Of a DNA stretch of 64,000 nucleotides, positions 49,227 to 59,158 are shown one piece after another. Below the pieces are notes generated by a model that saw only the letters and a list, made by a program, of their open reading frames with translations, had not been told where the DNA came from and did no database searches. The translations under genes were made by a program, and so were the position numbers. Origin of the DNA: CAZOJJ01 sp964580105 (GTDB taxonomy: Bacteria > Bacteroidota > Rhodothermia > Rhodothermales > Rubricoccaceae); contig CAZOJJ010000003.1 in the NCBI GenBank assembly GCA_964580105.1, forward strand, positions 41,138-105,137, read 5' to 3'. Within the stretch, counting starts at the first letter, position 1. Each line of letters starts with the position of its first letter.

Positions 49227-52200
49227 GTGCGCGCCACCGCCCTTCTGAATCCGCCGTCGCGCTTCCTGCGGACCGCCCACCTGGAGCGGGACTTCGGCCG
49301 CCCCGGCGCCCTCGACGGGTACGTCCCGACCCCGCACGTCGTGGACACCGTCGCGCGCATCGCCGCCTCGCTCCGGCCGGGCGCCACCGGGCGGGCCTGG
49401 CGCGTCACGGGCGACTACGGCACGGGGAAGTCGTCGCTCGGCCTCGCGCTCGCGCACCTGTTCTCGGGCGAGGGCGCCCGCCTCGGGCCCGCCTTCGACG
49501 AGGCGGTGGCGGGCGCGCTGGGCGAGGCGCCCCGGCCCCGCCTCGTGCCGGTGCTGCTGACGGGCGCGCGCGAGGGGCTCGGCCCCGCCCTCCTCCGCGC
49601 CCTCACCGAGACGCGCGCCCGCCTCGGCATCCCCGCCGACCTGTTCACGGACGCCGCGACGAACGACGTCGTGACGAACGACGTCGTGACGGACGCCGAG
49701 GTGCTCCACCGGNNNNNNNNNNNNNNNNNNNNNNNNNNNNNNNNNNNNNNNNNNNNNNNNNNNNNNNNNNNNNNNNNNNNNNNNNNNNNNNNNNNNNNNN
49801 NNNNNNNNNNNNGACGAACGACGTCGTGACGAACGACGTCGTGACGGACGCCGAGGTGCTCCACCGGCTCGACGAAACCCGTCGCCACGTCGCCGCGCAC
49901 ACCGAGGCCGACGGGCTGCTGCTCGTGATCGACGAGCTGGGCAAGTTCCTGGAGCACGCAGCCCTCCACCCCGAGCGCGTGGACATCCACCTGCTTCAGT
50001 CGCTCGCCGAGGCGGCCGACCGCAGCGGCGACGCCCCGCTCGTCGTCGTCGGCCTTCTGCACCAGGGGTTCGGGGCCTACGCCGAGGCGCTCACGCGGAC
50101 CGCGCAGCAGGAGTGGGAAAAGGTGGCCGGGCGTTTTTCCGAGGTGCTCTTCGACCAGCCGCTCGAACAGACCGCCGGGCTGGCCGCCCGTGCCCTCGGG
50201 ACCGACACGGCCGCGTTGCCCGACGCCGTTGCCGAGGCGGCCGAGGCCGCGATGGACGCCTCCGTGGCGCTCGGATGGTACGGGCCGGGGGCTTCCGCCG
50301 CAGGCCTCCGCGCGACGGCTCCGGCGCTCTACCCGCTGCACCCGACGGCGCTCCCCGTCCTCCTCCGCGCGATCCGGCGCTACGGGCAGAACGAGCGCTC
50401 CCTGTTCAGCTTCCTCCTCGCCGCCGAGCCGAACGGCCTCCGCGAGTTTGCGGAGCACGCCGATCTCGGCGACTTCTACCGGCTCGACGCGGTGTACGAC
50501 TACGTCGCCGCGACGTACGGGCACCGCATCGCGGCGCGGAGCGCGCGGAGCCACTGGGCGGCCATCTCGTCGCTCATCGACACGGTCCCGGCGAGCGCCG
50601 CCGAGCTGGCCGTGCTCAAGGCCGTCGGCCTCCTGAACCTGCTCAATACCGACCGCCACCTCGCGACGACCGAGGCGCTGGAGGCGGCGTTCCTGGGCGC
50701 GGACGTGGACGTGGCGGAGACGGTGCGGGCACTCCAGGCGCGCGGCGTGCTGTTCGACCGGGGCGCGCGCGGCGGCTACTGCCTCTGGCCCCATTCGAGC
50801 GTGGACCTGGAGCGGGAGTACCGGAAAGCGCGCGAGGCGCTCGGCCCCGTCGGGCACGTCGGCCGCCACCTGGCCGATACGCTGGACGAAAAACCCATCG
50901 TCGCCCGGCGGCACTACATCGAGACGGGCACGCTGCGGCACGTCGAAGTCCGCTACACGACCGCCGACGCGTTCGCCGCCGACGCCGAGCGCCCGACCGC
51001 ATCCGACGTGCTCCTCCTCGTCGCCCTCTGCGAGACGGAGCGCGAGCGCACCGAGGCGCAGGAGGCCGCCCGGCACGTCACCGACCCGGCCGTGGTCGTC
51101 GCCGTGCCGCGCCCGCTCGCGGGCCTGCGCGACGCGCTCGACGAGGCCGCCGCGTGGCGGCACGTCCTGACCCACACGCCGGCGCTGACGCACGACGCCT
51201 ACGCCGCCGAGGAGGCCTCGCGGCAGGTCGAAGCCGCGCAGACGGCGCTCGCCCGCCGTCTCGACGACGCCCTCGGCTTCACGAAGCGGCGCGGCGTCGT
51301 CGAGGCGGCCTGGTTCCACCTCGGCGAGCCCGTGGACCTGGCCGGGAGCCGGGCCGTCCTCGCGTTTCTGTCCGACGTGTGCAGCCGCGTCTTTTACGCC
51401 GCCCCGCGCGTCGCCAACGAGCTCATCAACCGCGAGGCTCCGTCGTCGGCCGCCGTCGCCGCGCGGATGCGGCTCATCGAAGGCATCCTGACGCAGGCGC
51501 ACCGCCCGCTCCTCGGGCTGCCCGAGGACGCCGCCCCCCCCGAGAAGGCGATGTACCTCTCGATCCTCCAAGCCGGGCGGCTCCACCGCGAGGAGGACGG
51601 CGCCTGGGGCTTCCACCTCCCGCCCGAGGCGGACGACCCCGCGAACCTCCGCCCCGTGCTGGCGCGGATGCACGCGCTCCTCCGGGCCGACGACCTCGCG
51701 AAGGTGCCCCTGCCCGACCTGTTCGCCGCGTTGAAGGCGCCGCCGTTCGGCGTGCGCGAGGGGCTGCTTCACCTGCTCCTGGCCGTCTTCCTCCGCCTCC
51801 ACGAGCGCGACGTGGCGGTCTACGAAGACGGCGTGTTCGTGCGGCGCGTCACACCCGAGCATGTCCAGCGCCTCGCCAAGGCGCCCGAGCGGTTCGCCCT
51901 CCAGCACTGCGCCGTCGAGGGCGTCCGCGCCGACGTGTTCGGCCGGCTGCTGGAGGTCGTCGGGGCGAACGGGCCGTCGGCCGGCGATCCCGGACCCGAT
52001 CCCGGACAGCGTCTCGACGTGCTCGGCGTGGTGACGCCGCTGTGCCTCTTCGCGGCCGAGCTGCCGGACTACGCGCTCCAGACGGCCGCCGTCTCGCCCA
52101 CGGCGCAGCGGGTCCGCGAGGCGCTCCTCGATGCCCGCGAGCCCGCCACGCTCCTCTTCTCCGACCTCCCCGCCGCGTGCGGCCTCCCGCCGCTGCGCGA

Positions 52201-52840
52201 AGGCGACGCCGATGCCGAGGCGTTCGCCGTGACGCTCCGCGACGCCCTCGACGAACTCCGCGCGGCGACGCCGGAGCTCCGTGCCCGCGTCGGACGCCGC
52301 CTCGCCGGGACGTTCGACCTCGGCGACACGATGGACGAGGCGGGGCGGGCCGCCCTGCAACGCCGCGCCGCCGCCGTCCTCGGCGCCGTGCAGGACCGCG
52401 ACCTCAAGGCCTTCGCCGGACGCCTCGCCGACGCCGCGCTGCCGTTCGACAAGTGGCTCGACGCGATGGCCGCACTCGTGACCGCCAAGCCGCTCGTCCG
52501 CTGGACGGACGACGACGAGGCGCGCTTCGGCGTCGAGCTGGCCCGGCGAGCGGCGCACTTCCTCCGCACCGAGGCCGCCGTCTTCGCCGCCTTCGATGCG
52601 GAGGACGATGGCGCGCCGTCCGGCGTCGCGGCCGTGCGCGTCGGCGTGACCGAGGCCGACGGGACCGAGGCGATGCGCGTGCTCGTGATCCACGAGGGCG
52701 AGGCCGCCCGCCTCGGCGCGCTCATCGCCCGGGCCGAGGCGGAATTGCGCGGCAAGGACCGGCTGGAGCAGATCGCCCTCGTCCGCGCCCTCGCCCGCCT
52801 CTTCGCCGACGCGCCCGACGAACCCGCCCAGGCCGCATGA
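49227..52840 (+). CDS. large P-loop ATPase, SspC-like, broken by an assembly gap
   Basis: Begins with GTG 9 nt after the DUF4007 gene. Walker A GDYGTGKSS lies at residues 62-70, a Walker-B-like LLLVIDELGKFLEHA follows the gap, and the rest is a long helical protein with RYGQNERSLFSFLLAAEP. The two parts lie in different frames across the 100-N gap. If the identical 55-bp flanks are treated as one copy (removing 155 nt), the frame is continuous at about 1152 residues. Two exact TNDVV repeats (15-bp units) sit at the break. ATPases of this size partner DUF4007 and PAPS-reductase-like proteins in Ssp systems. Stop overlaps the next ATG as ATGA. Confidence 0.72.
49658..49867 (+). repeat. identical 55-bp blocks flanking gap 2, with 15-bp coding repeats
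   Basis: 49658-49712 and 49813-49867 are identical over 55 bp. Within each block the 15-mer GACGAACGACGTCGT occurs twice, encoding TNDVV twice. Actual copy number in the genome is unknown. Confidence 0.9.
49713..49812. other. assembly gap 2 (100 N) inside the SspC-like gene
   Basis: A 100-N placeholder within a coding region. The frame mismatch it causes disappears if the flanking 55-bp blocks are merged, so the gap is probably artificial rather than missing sequence. Confidence 0.9.
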
Positions 52841-53643
52841 GCCAGGAACGCCACATCCTCTCCCTCTCCGGCGGCAAGGACTCCGCCGCGCTGGCCGTCT
52901 ACCTCCGCGACCGCGTCCCGGCGATGGAGTACGTCTTCCACGACACCGGCCACGAGCTGCCCGAGACGTACGACTACCTCGACCGCCTCCAGGCCCTCCT
53001 CGGCAAAGAGATCGTCAGGACGACGGCCCACCTCGACGACCCCTTCGCCCACTGGCTCGTCGTCTACGGCGGCATGATCCCGTCGAACCACCGCCGGTGG
53101 TGCACGAAGATGATGAAGCTGCGGCCCTTCGAGGACTACGTCGGCGACGACCCCGTGGTCAACTACGTCGGCCTCCGGGCGGACGAGCGGCTGCGCGAGG
53201 GGTACATCTCGACCAAGCCCAACATCCGCGCGGTCTACCCCTTCCGGGAGGATGGCCTCGTAAAGGAGGACATCGTCCGCATCCTGGAGGAGTCCGGCCT
53301 CGGGATGCCGCCGTACCTCGACTGGGGCCGCTCGCGCTCGGGCTGCTACTTCTGCTTCTACCAGCAGAAGGTCGAGTGGGTGCGGCTCAAGGAGCGCCAC
53401 CCGGACCTGTTCGAGCGGGCGAAGCGCTACGAGGAGCAGAGCGTCGTGAACGGGGAGGCGTTCTACTGGTGCCAGACGGAGCCGCTCTCGGAGCTGGAGA
53501 AGCCGGAGCGGATGGCCGAGATCAAGGCGAAGGCCGAGGCCCGCGAGGCCGCCGCCCGCCGCCCTACCCGTCTCGTGGAGATGCTCGGCGGGATGGACGT
53601 GGCTGAGGAGGAGCGCGAGGGTTGCCTCATCTGCTTCCTCTGA
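52837..53643 (+). CDS. PAPS-reductase-family protein, SspD/DndC-like
   Basis: A 268-residue PP-loop protein with SGGKDS at residues 11-16, as in PAPS reductase/DndC-type ATP pyrophosphatases. Cysteines suited to metal or Fe-S binding or sulfur transfer are Cys89 (RRWCTKMMK), Cys170 and Cys173 (SGCYFC), Cys212 and the terminal Cys263/Cys266 (GCLICFL). In DndC and SspD, such proteins activate the DNA backbone for sulfur insertion. The ATG overlaps the ATPase stop by 4 nt, indicating coupled translation. Assimilatory sulfate reduction is unlikely given the operon. A 32-nt palindrome follows the stop. Confidence 0.8.
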   Translation: MSQERHILSLSGGKDSAALAVYLRDRVPAMEYVFHDTGHELPETYDYLDRLQALLGKEIVRTTAHLDDPFAHWLVVYGGMIPSNHRRWCTKMMKLRPFEDYVGDDPVVNYVGLRADERLREGYISTKPNIRAVYPFREDGLVKEDIVRILEESGLGMPPYLDWGRSRSGCYFCFYQQKVEWVRLKERHPDLFERAKRYEEQSVVNGEAFYWCQTEPLSELEKPERMAEIKAKAEAREAAARRPTRLVEMLGGMDVAEEEREGCLICFL

Positions 53644-53656
53644 CCCCGCCCGCCTC

Positions 53657-53688
53657 GGCGCCGCCGGAGGGCGCCCTCCGGCGGCGCC
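53657..53688. terminator. palindromic terminator between convergent genes
   Basis: A perfect 32-nt palindrome between the SspD-like gene and the convergent acyl-CoA ligase gene; a partial third repeat (CTCCGGCGGCTC) follows. Confidence 0.65.
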
Positions 53689-53698
53689 CTCCGGCGGC

Positions 53699-55573
53699 TC
53701 ACGCTGCCTCGGCGTACATCGCCTCCACGAGGTCGCGGTAGGCCGCCTCGATGGCGCGGCGCCGGGGCTTCATCGTCGGCGTGAGCAGCTCGTTCTCGAC
53801 GGTGAACGGCTCGGCGAGGAGGCGGAAGGCGCGGACCTTCTCGTGGGCGGCGGCCTCCTTCGAATAGTCGTGGAGGAGGTCGGCGTAGAGCTGCTGCACG
53901 GCCGGGTCGGCCAGCTCGGCCTCGGCGCCGTTCGGAGCGAGGCCGCGCGTCCGGAGCGCCTCCATCGCCGGGACGATCAGCGCGGTCAGGTACGCGCGCC
54001 CCTCGCCGACGACGACCACCTGCTCCACGAGCGGGCTCGCCGCGAGCCGCTCCTCGATGGGGCCGGGGTAGACGTTCTTGCCGCCCTTCGAGACGATCAT
54101 GTGCTTGAGGCGGTCGGTGATCCGCAGGTAGCCGTCCTCGAAGCGGCCCACGTCGCCGGTGCGGAACCAGCCGTCGGCGTCGAAGACCTCGGCCGTGGCC
54201 GCCTCGTCCTGCCAGTAGCCCGGCGTCACGTTCGGCCCCTTCGCCAGGATCTCGCCCGCGCCGGAGGTGAGGTCGGACGGGTAGTCGTCGCCGCTGAGCT
54301 GGGCCAGGATGCGGCCCGAGTCGAGGTCCCGGATGGCGACGGTGACGCCCCGGAGGACGTGGCCGACGGTCCCGAAGCGCGGCGCGTCGAGCGGGTTGGC
54401 CGTGAGGATCGGCGCCGTCTCGCTGAGCCCGTAGCCCTCGACGAGCGGGAGGCCGGCCGCCTCGAAGAACGCGCCGACCTCGCGGGGCAGCGCCGCGCCG
54501 CCCGAGACGGCGAAGCGGACGCGCCCGCCGAGCTTCGCGTGGAGGTTCGAGAACACGAGGCGGTGGGCGAGGCCGGCCTGCGCATTGAGCAGCGGCCCCG
54601 GCCCGTGGCTGGAGCGCCGCCGCGCCGCCGCCGCCTTCCCGGTCTCGACGGCCCAGTGGAAGAGCCCCTTCTTGAGCGCCGAGCCCTCCTCGACCGCCTT
54701 CTGGATCAGGTTGAAGACGCGCTCGAAGAGGCGCGGCACCGAGATCAGAACCGTCGGGCGCACCTCGGGCAGGTTCTTCGAGACGGCGTCGATGCTCTCG
54801 GCGTAGACGATCTGCGCGCCGCCGGCGAGCATGGCCGTGTAGCCGGCCGTCCGCTCGAAGGCGTGCGAGAGTGGGAGGAAGGAGAGGTGGACGTCGTCCT
54901 CGAAGAGGTCGAGGTGGGCGTGGGCGGCCTTCGCGTTGCTCGCGAAGTTGCGGTGCGTCATCATGACGCCCTTGGGCCGGCCCGTCGTGCCCGAGGTGTA
55001 GATGAGCGCCGAGAGGTCGTCCGGTCGGACCGCCTCGGCGAGGGCATCGAGCTCGGCCCGGTGGGCGGCGTAGTGCGCGGCCCCTTCGGCCATCGCGGCG
55101 TCCCACGTCACCGTCTGGGCGTGCTCCTTGCGCGGCTCGGCCATCGTGACGACGCCTTCGAGGGCGGGGCACTCGGCGTGGAGGCCGTCGGCCTTGCGGA
55201 GCTGGAGGCCGGTGGAGACGACGAGCCACTTCGCGCCGCTGTCCCGGACGATGTAGGCCACCTGGCTGGCCGGGAGCGTCGTGTAGAGCGCGACGTTGAC
55301 CGCGCCGAGGAGCTGCGTGGCGAGGTCGGTCACGGCCCACTCGGGGCGGTTCTCCGAGAGCAGCGCCACGCGGTCGCCCGGCCGGACGCCCCGCGCGTGG
55401 AGGAACCCGGCGAAGGTGCGGACCTGCTCGGCGAGCGCGTCCCAGGTGACGTCCGTCCACGCCTTCGTCTTTTTGTCCTTGTAGCCGAGGGCGGCCTTGC
55501 CGGTCCCGGCGTAGCGGGCGGCGAGCCGCTGGAACAGCTGGGGGATCGTTTCGAACTCGACGACGGCGGGCAT
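53699..55573 (-). CDS. long-chain fatty acid-CoA ligase
   Basis: A 624-residue ANL-superfamily adenylate-forming enzyme. The AMP-binding loop is LIYTSGTTGRPKGVMMTHRN (20 residues), with LPLSHAFERTAGY, VEGYGLSETAPIL and the acidic GWFRTGDVGRFEDGYLRITD (20 residues). The catalytic Lys region near the C-terminus reads ENELLTPTMKPRRR. It activates fatty acids as acyl-CoA via acyl-AMP. ATG 55573 gives a standard N-terminus before FQRLAARYAG. It is convergent with the phosphorothioation-like operon and divergent from valS (157 nt apart). Confidence 0.93.
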   Translation of the reverse strand: MPAVVEFETIPQLFQRLAARYAGTGKAALGYKDKKTKAWTDVTWDALAEQVRTFAGFLHARGVRPGDRVALLSENRPEWAVTDLATQLLGAVNVALYTTLPASQVAYIVRDSGAKWLVVSTGLQLRKADGLHAECPALEGVVTMAEPRKEHAQTVTWDAAMAEGAAHYAAHRAELDALAEAVRPDDLSALIYTSGTTGRPKGVMMTHRNFASNAKAAHAHLDLFEDDVHLSFLPLSHAFERTAGYTAMLAGGAQIVYAESIDAVSKNLPEVRPTVLISVPRLFERVFNLIQKAVEEGSALKKGLFHWAVETGKAAAARRRSSHGPGPLLNAQAGLAHRLVFSNLHAKLGGRVRFAVSGGAALPREVGAFFEAAGLPLVEGYGLSETAPILTANPLDAPRFGTVGHVLRGVTVAIRDLDSGRILAQLSGDDYPSDLTSGAGEILAKGPNVTPGYWQDEAATAEVFDADGWFRTGDVGRFEDGYLRITDRLKHMIVSKGGKNVYPGPIEERLAASPLVEQVVVVGEGRAYLTALIVPAMEALRTRGLAPNGAEAELADPAVQQLYADLLHDYSKEAAAHEKVRAFRLLAEPFTVENELLTPTMKPRRRAIEAAYRDLVEAMYAEAA

Positions 55574-55730
55574 GCGGCGCGATCACGGGCGGGCTCCGAA
55601 AAGATACGCGAGGGCCCCCGTCGGCGTGCCCGAGGCCGGCCGCCTCGGGCGCGCAGCGGGGGCGGACGCTTCACAGCGGCTTCGCCCCGCGCGCCCGTAG
55701 CTTCCGGGCTCACCTCGCGCGCCGCCGTCC

Positions 55731-58433
55731 ATGTCCGACACCCCCAAGCCCACCGCCTACGACCCGTCCCAGATCGAGGACCGCTGGTACCGCTTCTGGG
55801 AAGAGGGCGGCTACTTCCGCGCCGACGTGGATCGCGTGCGATCCTCCGGCAAGCCGCCGTTCGTCATCCCGATGCCGCCGCCCAACGTGACCGGCCGGCT
55901 CCACATGGGCCACGCCCTCCAGGACGCCGTGCAGGACGCGCTCATCCGCATGCGCCGGATGCAGGGCTACGAGGCGCTCTGGATCCCCGGCATCGACCAC
56001 GCCGGCATCGCCACGCAGAACGTCGTCGAGCGGCAGCTCAGGGAGCAGGGCGAGGACCGCAAGGTGATGGGCCGCGAGGCGTTCGTGGACCGCGTCTGGG
56101 CCTGGAAGGAGGAGTACGGCGACATCATCCTCCAGCAGAAGCGCCGCCTCGGCGACTCCGCCGACTGGTCCCGCCAGCGCTTCACGATGGACGAGGGCTT
56201 CACGCGTGCCGTGCAGGACGTGTTCGTCCGGCTCTACGAGGACGGCCTCATCTACCGGGGCGACTACCTCGTCAACTGGGACCCCGAGAACCAGACGGTC
56301 ATCTCCAACGAGGAGGTCGAGAACGTCGAGCGCGACGGGCACCTCTGGTGGATCCGCTATCCGCTGGCGGACGGCTCCGGCCACGTCACGATTGCCACGA
56401 CGCGGCCGGAGACGATGCTGGCCGACACGGCCGTCGCGGTGAACCCGGCGGACGAGCGCTACGCCGGCCTCGTCGGCAAGACGGTCGTCCTCCCGCTCGT
56501 GGGCCGCGAGATCCCCGTCATCGCGGACGACTACGTCAAGGTGGACTTCGGCGCGGGCGCCCTCAAGGTCACGCCCGGCCACGACCCGAACGACTTCGAG
56601 ATCGGCCGCCGCCACGGCCTGGAGACGATCTCCATCCTCAACCCGGACGCCACCATCAACGAAGCCGGGGGCGCCTACGCCGGCCTCGACCGCTTCGAGG
56701 CCCGCAAGCGGATCGTCGCCGACCTGGAGGCGCAGGGCTTGCTCGTGAAGGTGGAGCACTACCGCCACAGCGTCCCCATCTCCAGCCGCTCGAAGGGCCT
56801 CATCGAGCCGCTCATCTCGCCCCAGTGGTACGTGCGGATGAAGCCGCTGGCCGAGCGTGCGCTCGACGTCGTCCGCGACGGCACGGTCACCTTCTACCCC
56901 GACCGCTGGAAGAACGAGTACGCCCGCTGGCTCGACGACATCCGCGACTGGCCCATCTCGCGCCAGCTCTGGTGGGGCCACCGCATCCCCGTCTGGTACC
57001 ACACGAATGAGGACGGCGAGGTGGACGAGGCACGCGGCTTCGTGGTGGCCGTCGAGCAGCCCGAGGCGGGGATGGTGCAGGACGAGGACGTGCTCGACAC
57101 GTGGTTCTCGTCCTGGCTCTGGCCCTTCGCCACGCTCGGCTGGCCCGAGGAGACCGACGACCTGAAAACGTTCTACCCGGCCACCGTCCTCGTCTCCGGC
57201 TACGACATCCTCTTCTTCTGGATCGCCCGGATGATCATGGCGGGCCTGCACTTCACCGGGCGGGTGCCGTACACCGACGTGTTCATCACGGGCATGATCA
57301 AGGACCGGCTCGGCCGCTGGATGTCGAAGTCGCTCGGCAACGGCATCGATCCGCTCGACATGATCGAGCAGTACGGCGCCGACGCGGTCCGCTTCTCGCT
57401 CGTGCTCCTCTGCGCCCAAGGCCAGGACATCAAGCTCGAACCGACCAAGTTCGAGATGGGGCGCAACTTCGCGAACAAGATCTGGAACGCCTTCAACGTC
57501 TTCGGGCGGTTCATGGAGGAGGGCCGCGACTACCGCCGCCGGCGGTCGTTCGACGACCTGGAGCTCGTCGAGAAGTGGATCCTGACACGGCTGAACGAGA
57601 CCATCCACGCCGTGAACGAGGCCACCTCGCGCTACCGGCTCAACGAGGCCGTCGCCCTCATCTACGACCTCTTCTGGGGCGACTACTGCGACTGGTACCT
57701 CGAGCTCATCAAGCCCGCGCCGGGTCAGGACGGCCGGCCGTCCACGATGGACGAGGAGACGCTCGCCCTCGCCGTCGAGGTCTACGAGCAGATGCTCGCG
57801 CTGCTCCATCCGTTCATGCCGTTCATCACGGAGGACCTCTGGCACCGCCTCCGCCCGCGCGCCGAGGGCGAAGCCCTCATCGTCGCCGCGTGGCCCGAGG
57901 CGGACGACGAGGCGACGGACGCCGAGGCCGCCGAGCTCTTCCGGCTCATGCAGGCGATGATCACCGGCATCCGCTCCGTCCGCAGCCAGTACAACGTGGC
58001 TCCGAGCAAGCGCATCGACGCCGCCGTGAGCGTCTCCGAGGCGGGACACGGCGAGGGCGCCCGCGAGCTGGCCGCGCTCATCGAGGCGCACCGCGCGTAC
58101 GTCCAGCGCCTCGCCGGCGTCGAGAACCTGTGGGTGGACGTGGCGCTGGAGAAGCCGCCCGCCTCGGCGGCCGTCGTGGTCGAGGGCCACGAGGTGTTCG
58201 TCCCGCTGGCCGGGATGATCGACCTCGACGTGGAGCGGGAGCGGCTGAGCAAGGAGATCGCGCAGAAGGAGGGCTTCCTGCGGGGCGTCGAGGGCAAGCT
58301 GCGCAACGAGCAGTTCCTGAGTCGGGCACCCGCGGAGGTCGTCGAGCGGGAGCGCCAGAAGGCGGCCGACGCGACGGCCGAGTTGCAGAAGCTCCGCGCC
58401 AACCTCGCCGACCTCGGCACCGAGATCGGCTGA
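55731..58433 (+). CDS. valS: valyl-tRNA synthetase
   Basis: A 900-residue class Ia synthetase. The HIGH motif is present as PPPNVTGRLHMGHAL, the KMSKS-type loop as RWMSKSLGNGIDP, and the editing domain carries TTRPETMLADTAVAVNP and the following DERYAGLVGK. The C-terminal coiled coil (about 835-900) ends with QKLRANLADLGTEIG and contacts tRNA. It attaches valine to tRNA-Val and edits threonyl errors. A TAGCTTCC box lies about 30 nt before the ATG. Apparently monocistronic. Confidence 0.97.
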   Translation: MSDTPKPTAYDPSQIEDRWYRFWEEGGYFRADVDRVRSSGKPPFVIPMPPPNVTGRLHMGHALQDAVQDALIRMRRMQGYEALWIPGIDHAGIATQNVVERQLREQGEDRKVMGREAFVDRVWAWKEEYGDIILQQKRRLGDSADWSRQRFTMDEGFTRAVQDVFVRLYEDGLIYRGDYLVNWDPENQTVISNEEVENVERDGHLWWIRYPLADGSGHVTIATTRPETMLADTAVAVNPADERYAGLVGKTVVLPLVGREIPVIADDYVKVDFGAGALKVTPGHDPNDFEIGRRHGLETISILNPDATINEAGGAYAGLDRFEARKRIVADLEAQGLLVKVEHYRHSVPISSRSKGLIEPLISPQWYVRMKPLAERALDVVRDGTVTFYPDRWKNEYARWLDDIRDWPISRQLWWGHRIPVWYHTNEDGEVDEARGFVVAVEQPEAGMVQDEDVLDTWFSSWLWPFATLGWPEETDDLKTFYPATVLVSGYDILFFWIARMIMAGLHFTGRVPYTDVFITGMIKDRLGRWMSKSLGNGIDPLDMIEQYGADAVRFSLVLLCAQGQDIKLEPTKFEMGRNFANKIWNAFNVFGRFMEEGRDYRRRRSFDDLELVEKWILTRLNETIHAVNEATSRYRLNEAVALIYDLFWGDYCDWYLELIKPAPGQDGRPSTMDEETLALAVEVYEQMLALLHPFMPFITEDLWHRLRPRAEGEALIVAAWPEADDEATDAEAAELFRLMQAMITGIRSVRSQYNVAPSKRIDAAVSVSEAGHGEGARELAALIEAHRAYVQRLAGVENLWVDVALEKPPASAAVVVEGHEVFVPLAGMIDLDVERERLSKEIAQKEGFLRGVEGKLRNEQFLSRAPAEVVERERQKAADATAELQKLRANLADLGTEIG

Positions 58434-58629
58434 GACGCCGGGGGCGCGCTCGTGCCGCTCGTCCACTCGTTGATGCTCGCGCGCCCGTCCGGCGCCGCGT
58501 CGCCGGTGAGCGTGCCGCCGTGCGCCCGGACGTTGCGGCCTCGGCAGGATCGCACAGGTTCGCCGCATCCTCAGGCAACCCTCAGGAACGAGCGGGCACG
58601 AAAGGCACGGGCCGTGCGTTGGAGCCGCC

Positions 58630-59142
58630 ATGCGCACCTCTTCCGTTTTTCGCCGCTCCCTCTTCGGGCTCGCCGTGCTGGCGGGCCTGCTCCTCGGCGC
58701 CTGTGTGCCACAGACCGCCCCGCCGGAGATGCCGCCCCCGGCCGGGCAGCCGTCCCCGCCGGGCCCGCCGGCCGACTCGGTGCGGGCCGCGCTCGACGCC
58801 GCCCGCGCGCGCTGGGACGCCGCCGGGATCGTGGACTACGCCTTCGTCTACGAAGAGGTCTGTTTCTGCCTGCCCGAGGACCGGGGCCCGTTCGCGATCA
58901 CCGTCCGTGACGGCGCCGTGGCGTCGGCGACGTACCAGGGCGAGCCGGCCAACGCGCGGCGCACGTACCCGACCGTGGACAGCCTCTTCGCCACCGTCGA
59001 GGACGCGCTCGACCGGGGCGCCGAGTCCGTCCGCGTCACCTTCGACCCCGTGCTGGGGTACCCTGCTGAGGCCAGCATCGACTACGAGGCCATGGTGGCC
59101 GACGAGGAGCTCGGCTTCCGCGTCTCCGACCTGACGCGCTGA
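58630..59142 (+). CDS. DUF6174-type lipoprotein, copy 1
   Basis: A 170-residue lipoprotein (lipobox LLGAC, Cys25), then a proline-rich linker and a small domain with RWDAAGIVDYAFVYEEVCFC, then VRDGAVASATY, then TYPTVDSLFATVEDAL. This pattern (W, DY-x-F, then Cys-x-Cys, and VxxG) matches DUF6174. Function unknown. Its homologue of the same length lies at 59367, with a repeat array and an assembly gap between them. Confidence 0.8.
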   Translation: MRTSSVFRRSLFGLAVLAGLLLGACVPQTAPPEMPPPAGQPSPPGPPADSVRAALDAARARWDAAGIVDYAFVYEEVCFCLPEDRGPFAITVRDGAVASATYQGEPANARRTYPTVDSLFATVEDALDRGAESVRVTFDPVLGYPAEASIDYEAMVADEELGFRVSDLTR

Positions 59143-59158
59143 CCGCTCTCGGAGCCGG

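Noticed and set aside
52837..53643. Assimilatory PAPS reductase (cysH)
   Set aside because: The PP-loop fits, but the C-terminal cysteine pairs, length and translational coupling to a DUF4007/ATPase operon point to an SspD/DndC role. No sulfate-assimilation genes are adjacent.
48291..53643. BREX system
   Set aside because: The large ATPase resembles BrxC-type P-loop proteins and type 4 BREX includes a PAPS-reductase-like protein. However, there is no BrxA, BrxB, PglZ or BrxL here, and the DUF4007 gene favours Ssp.
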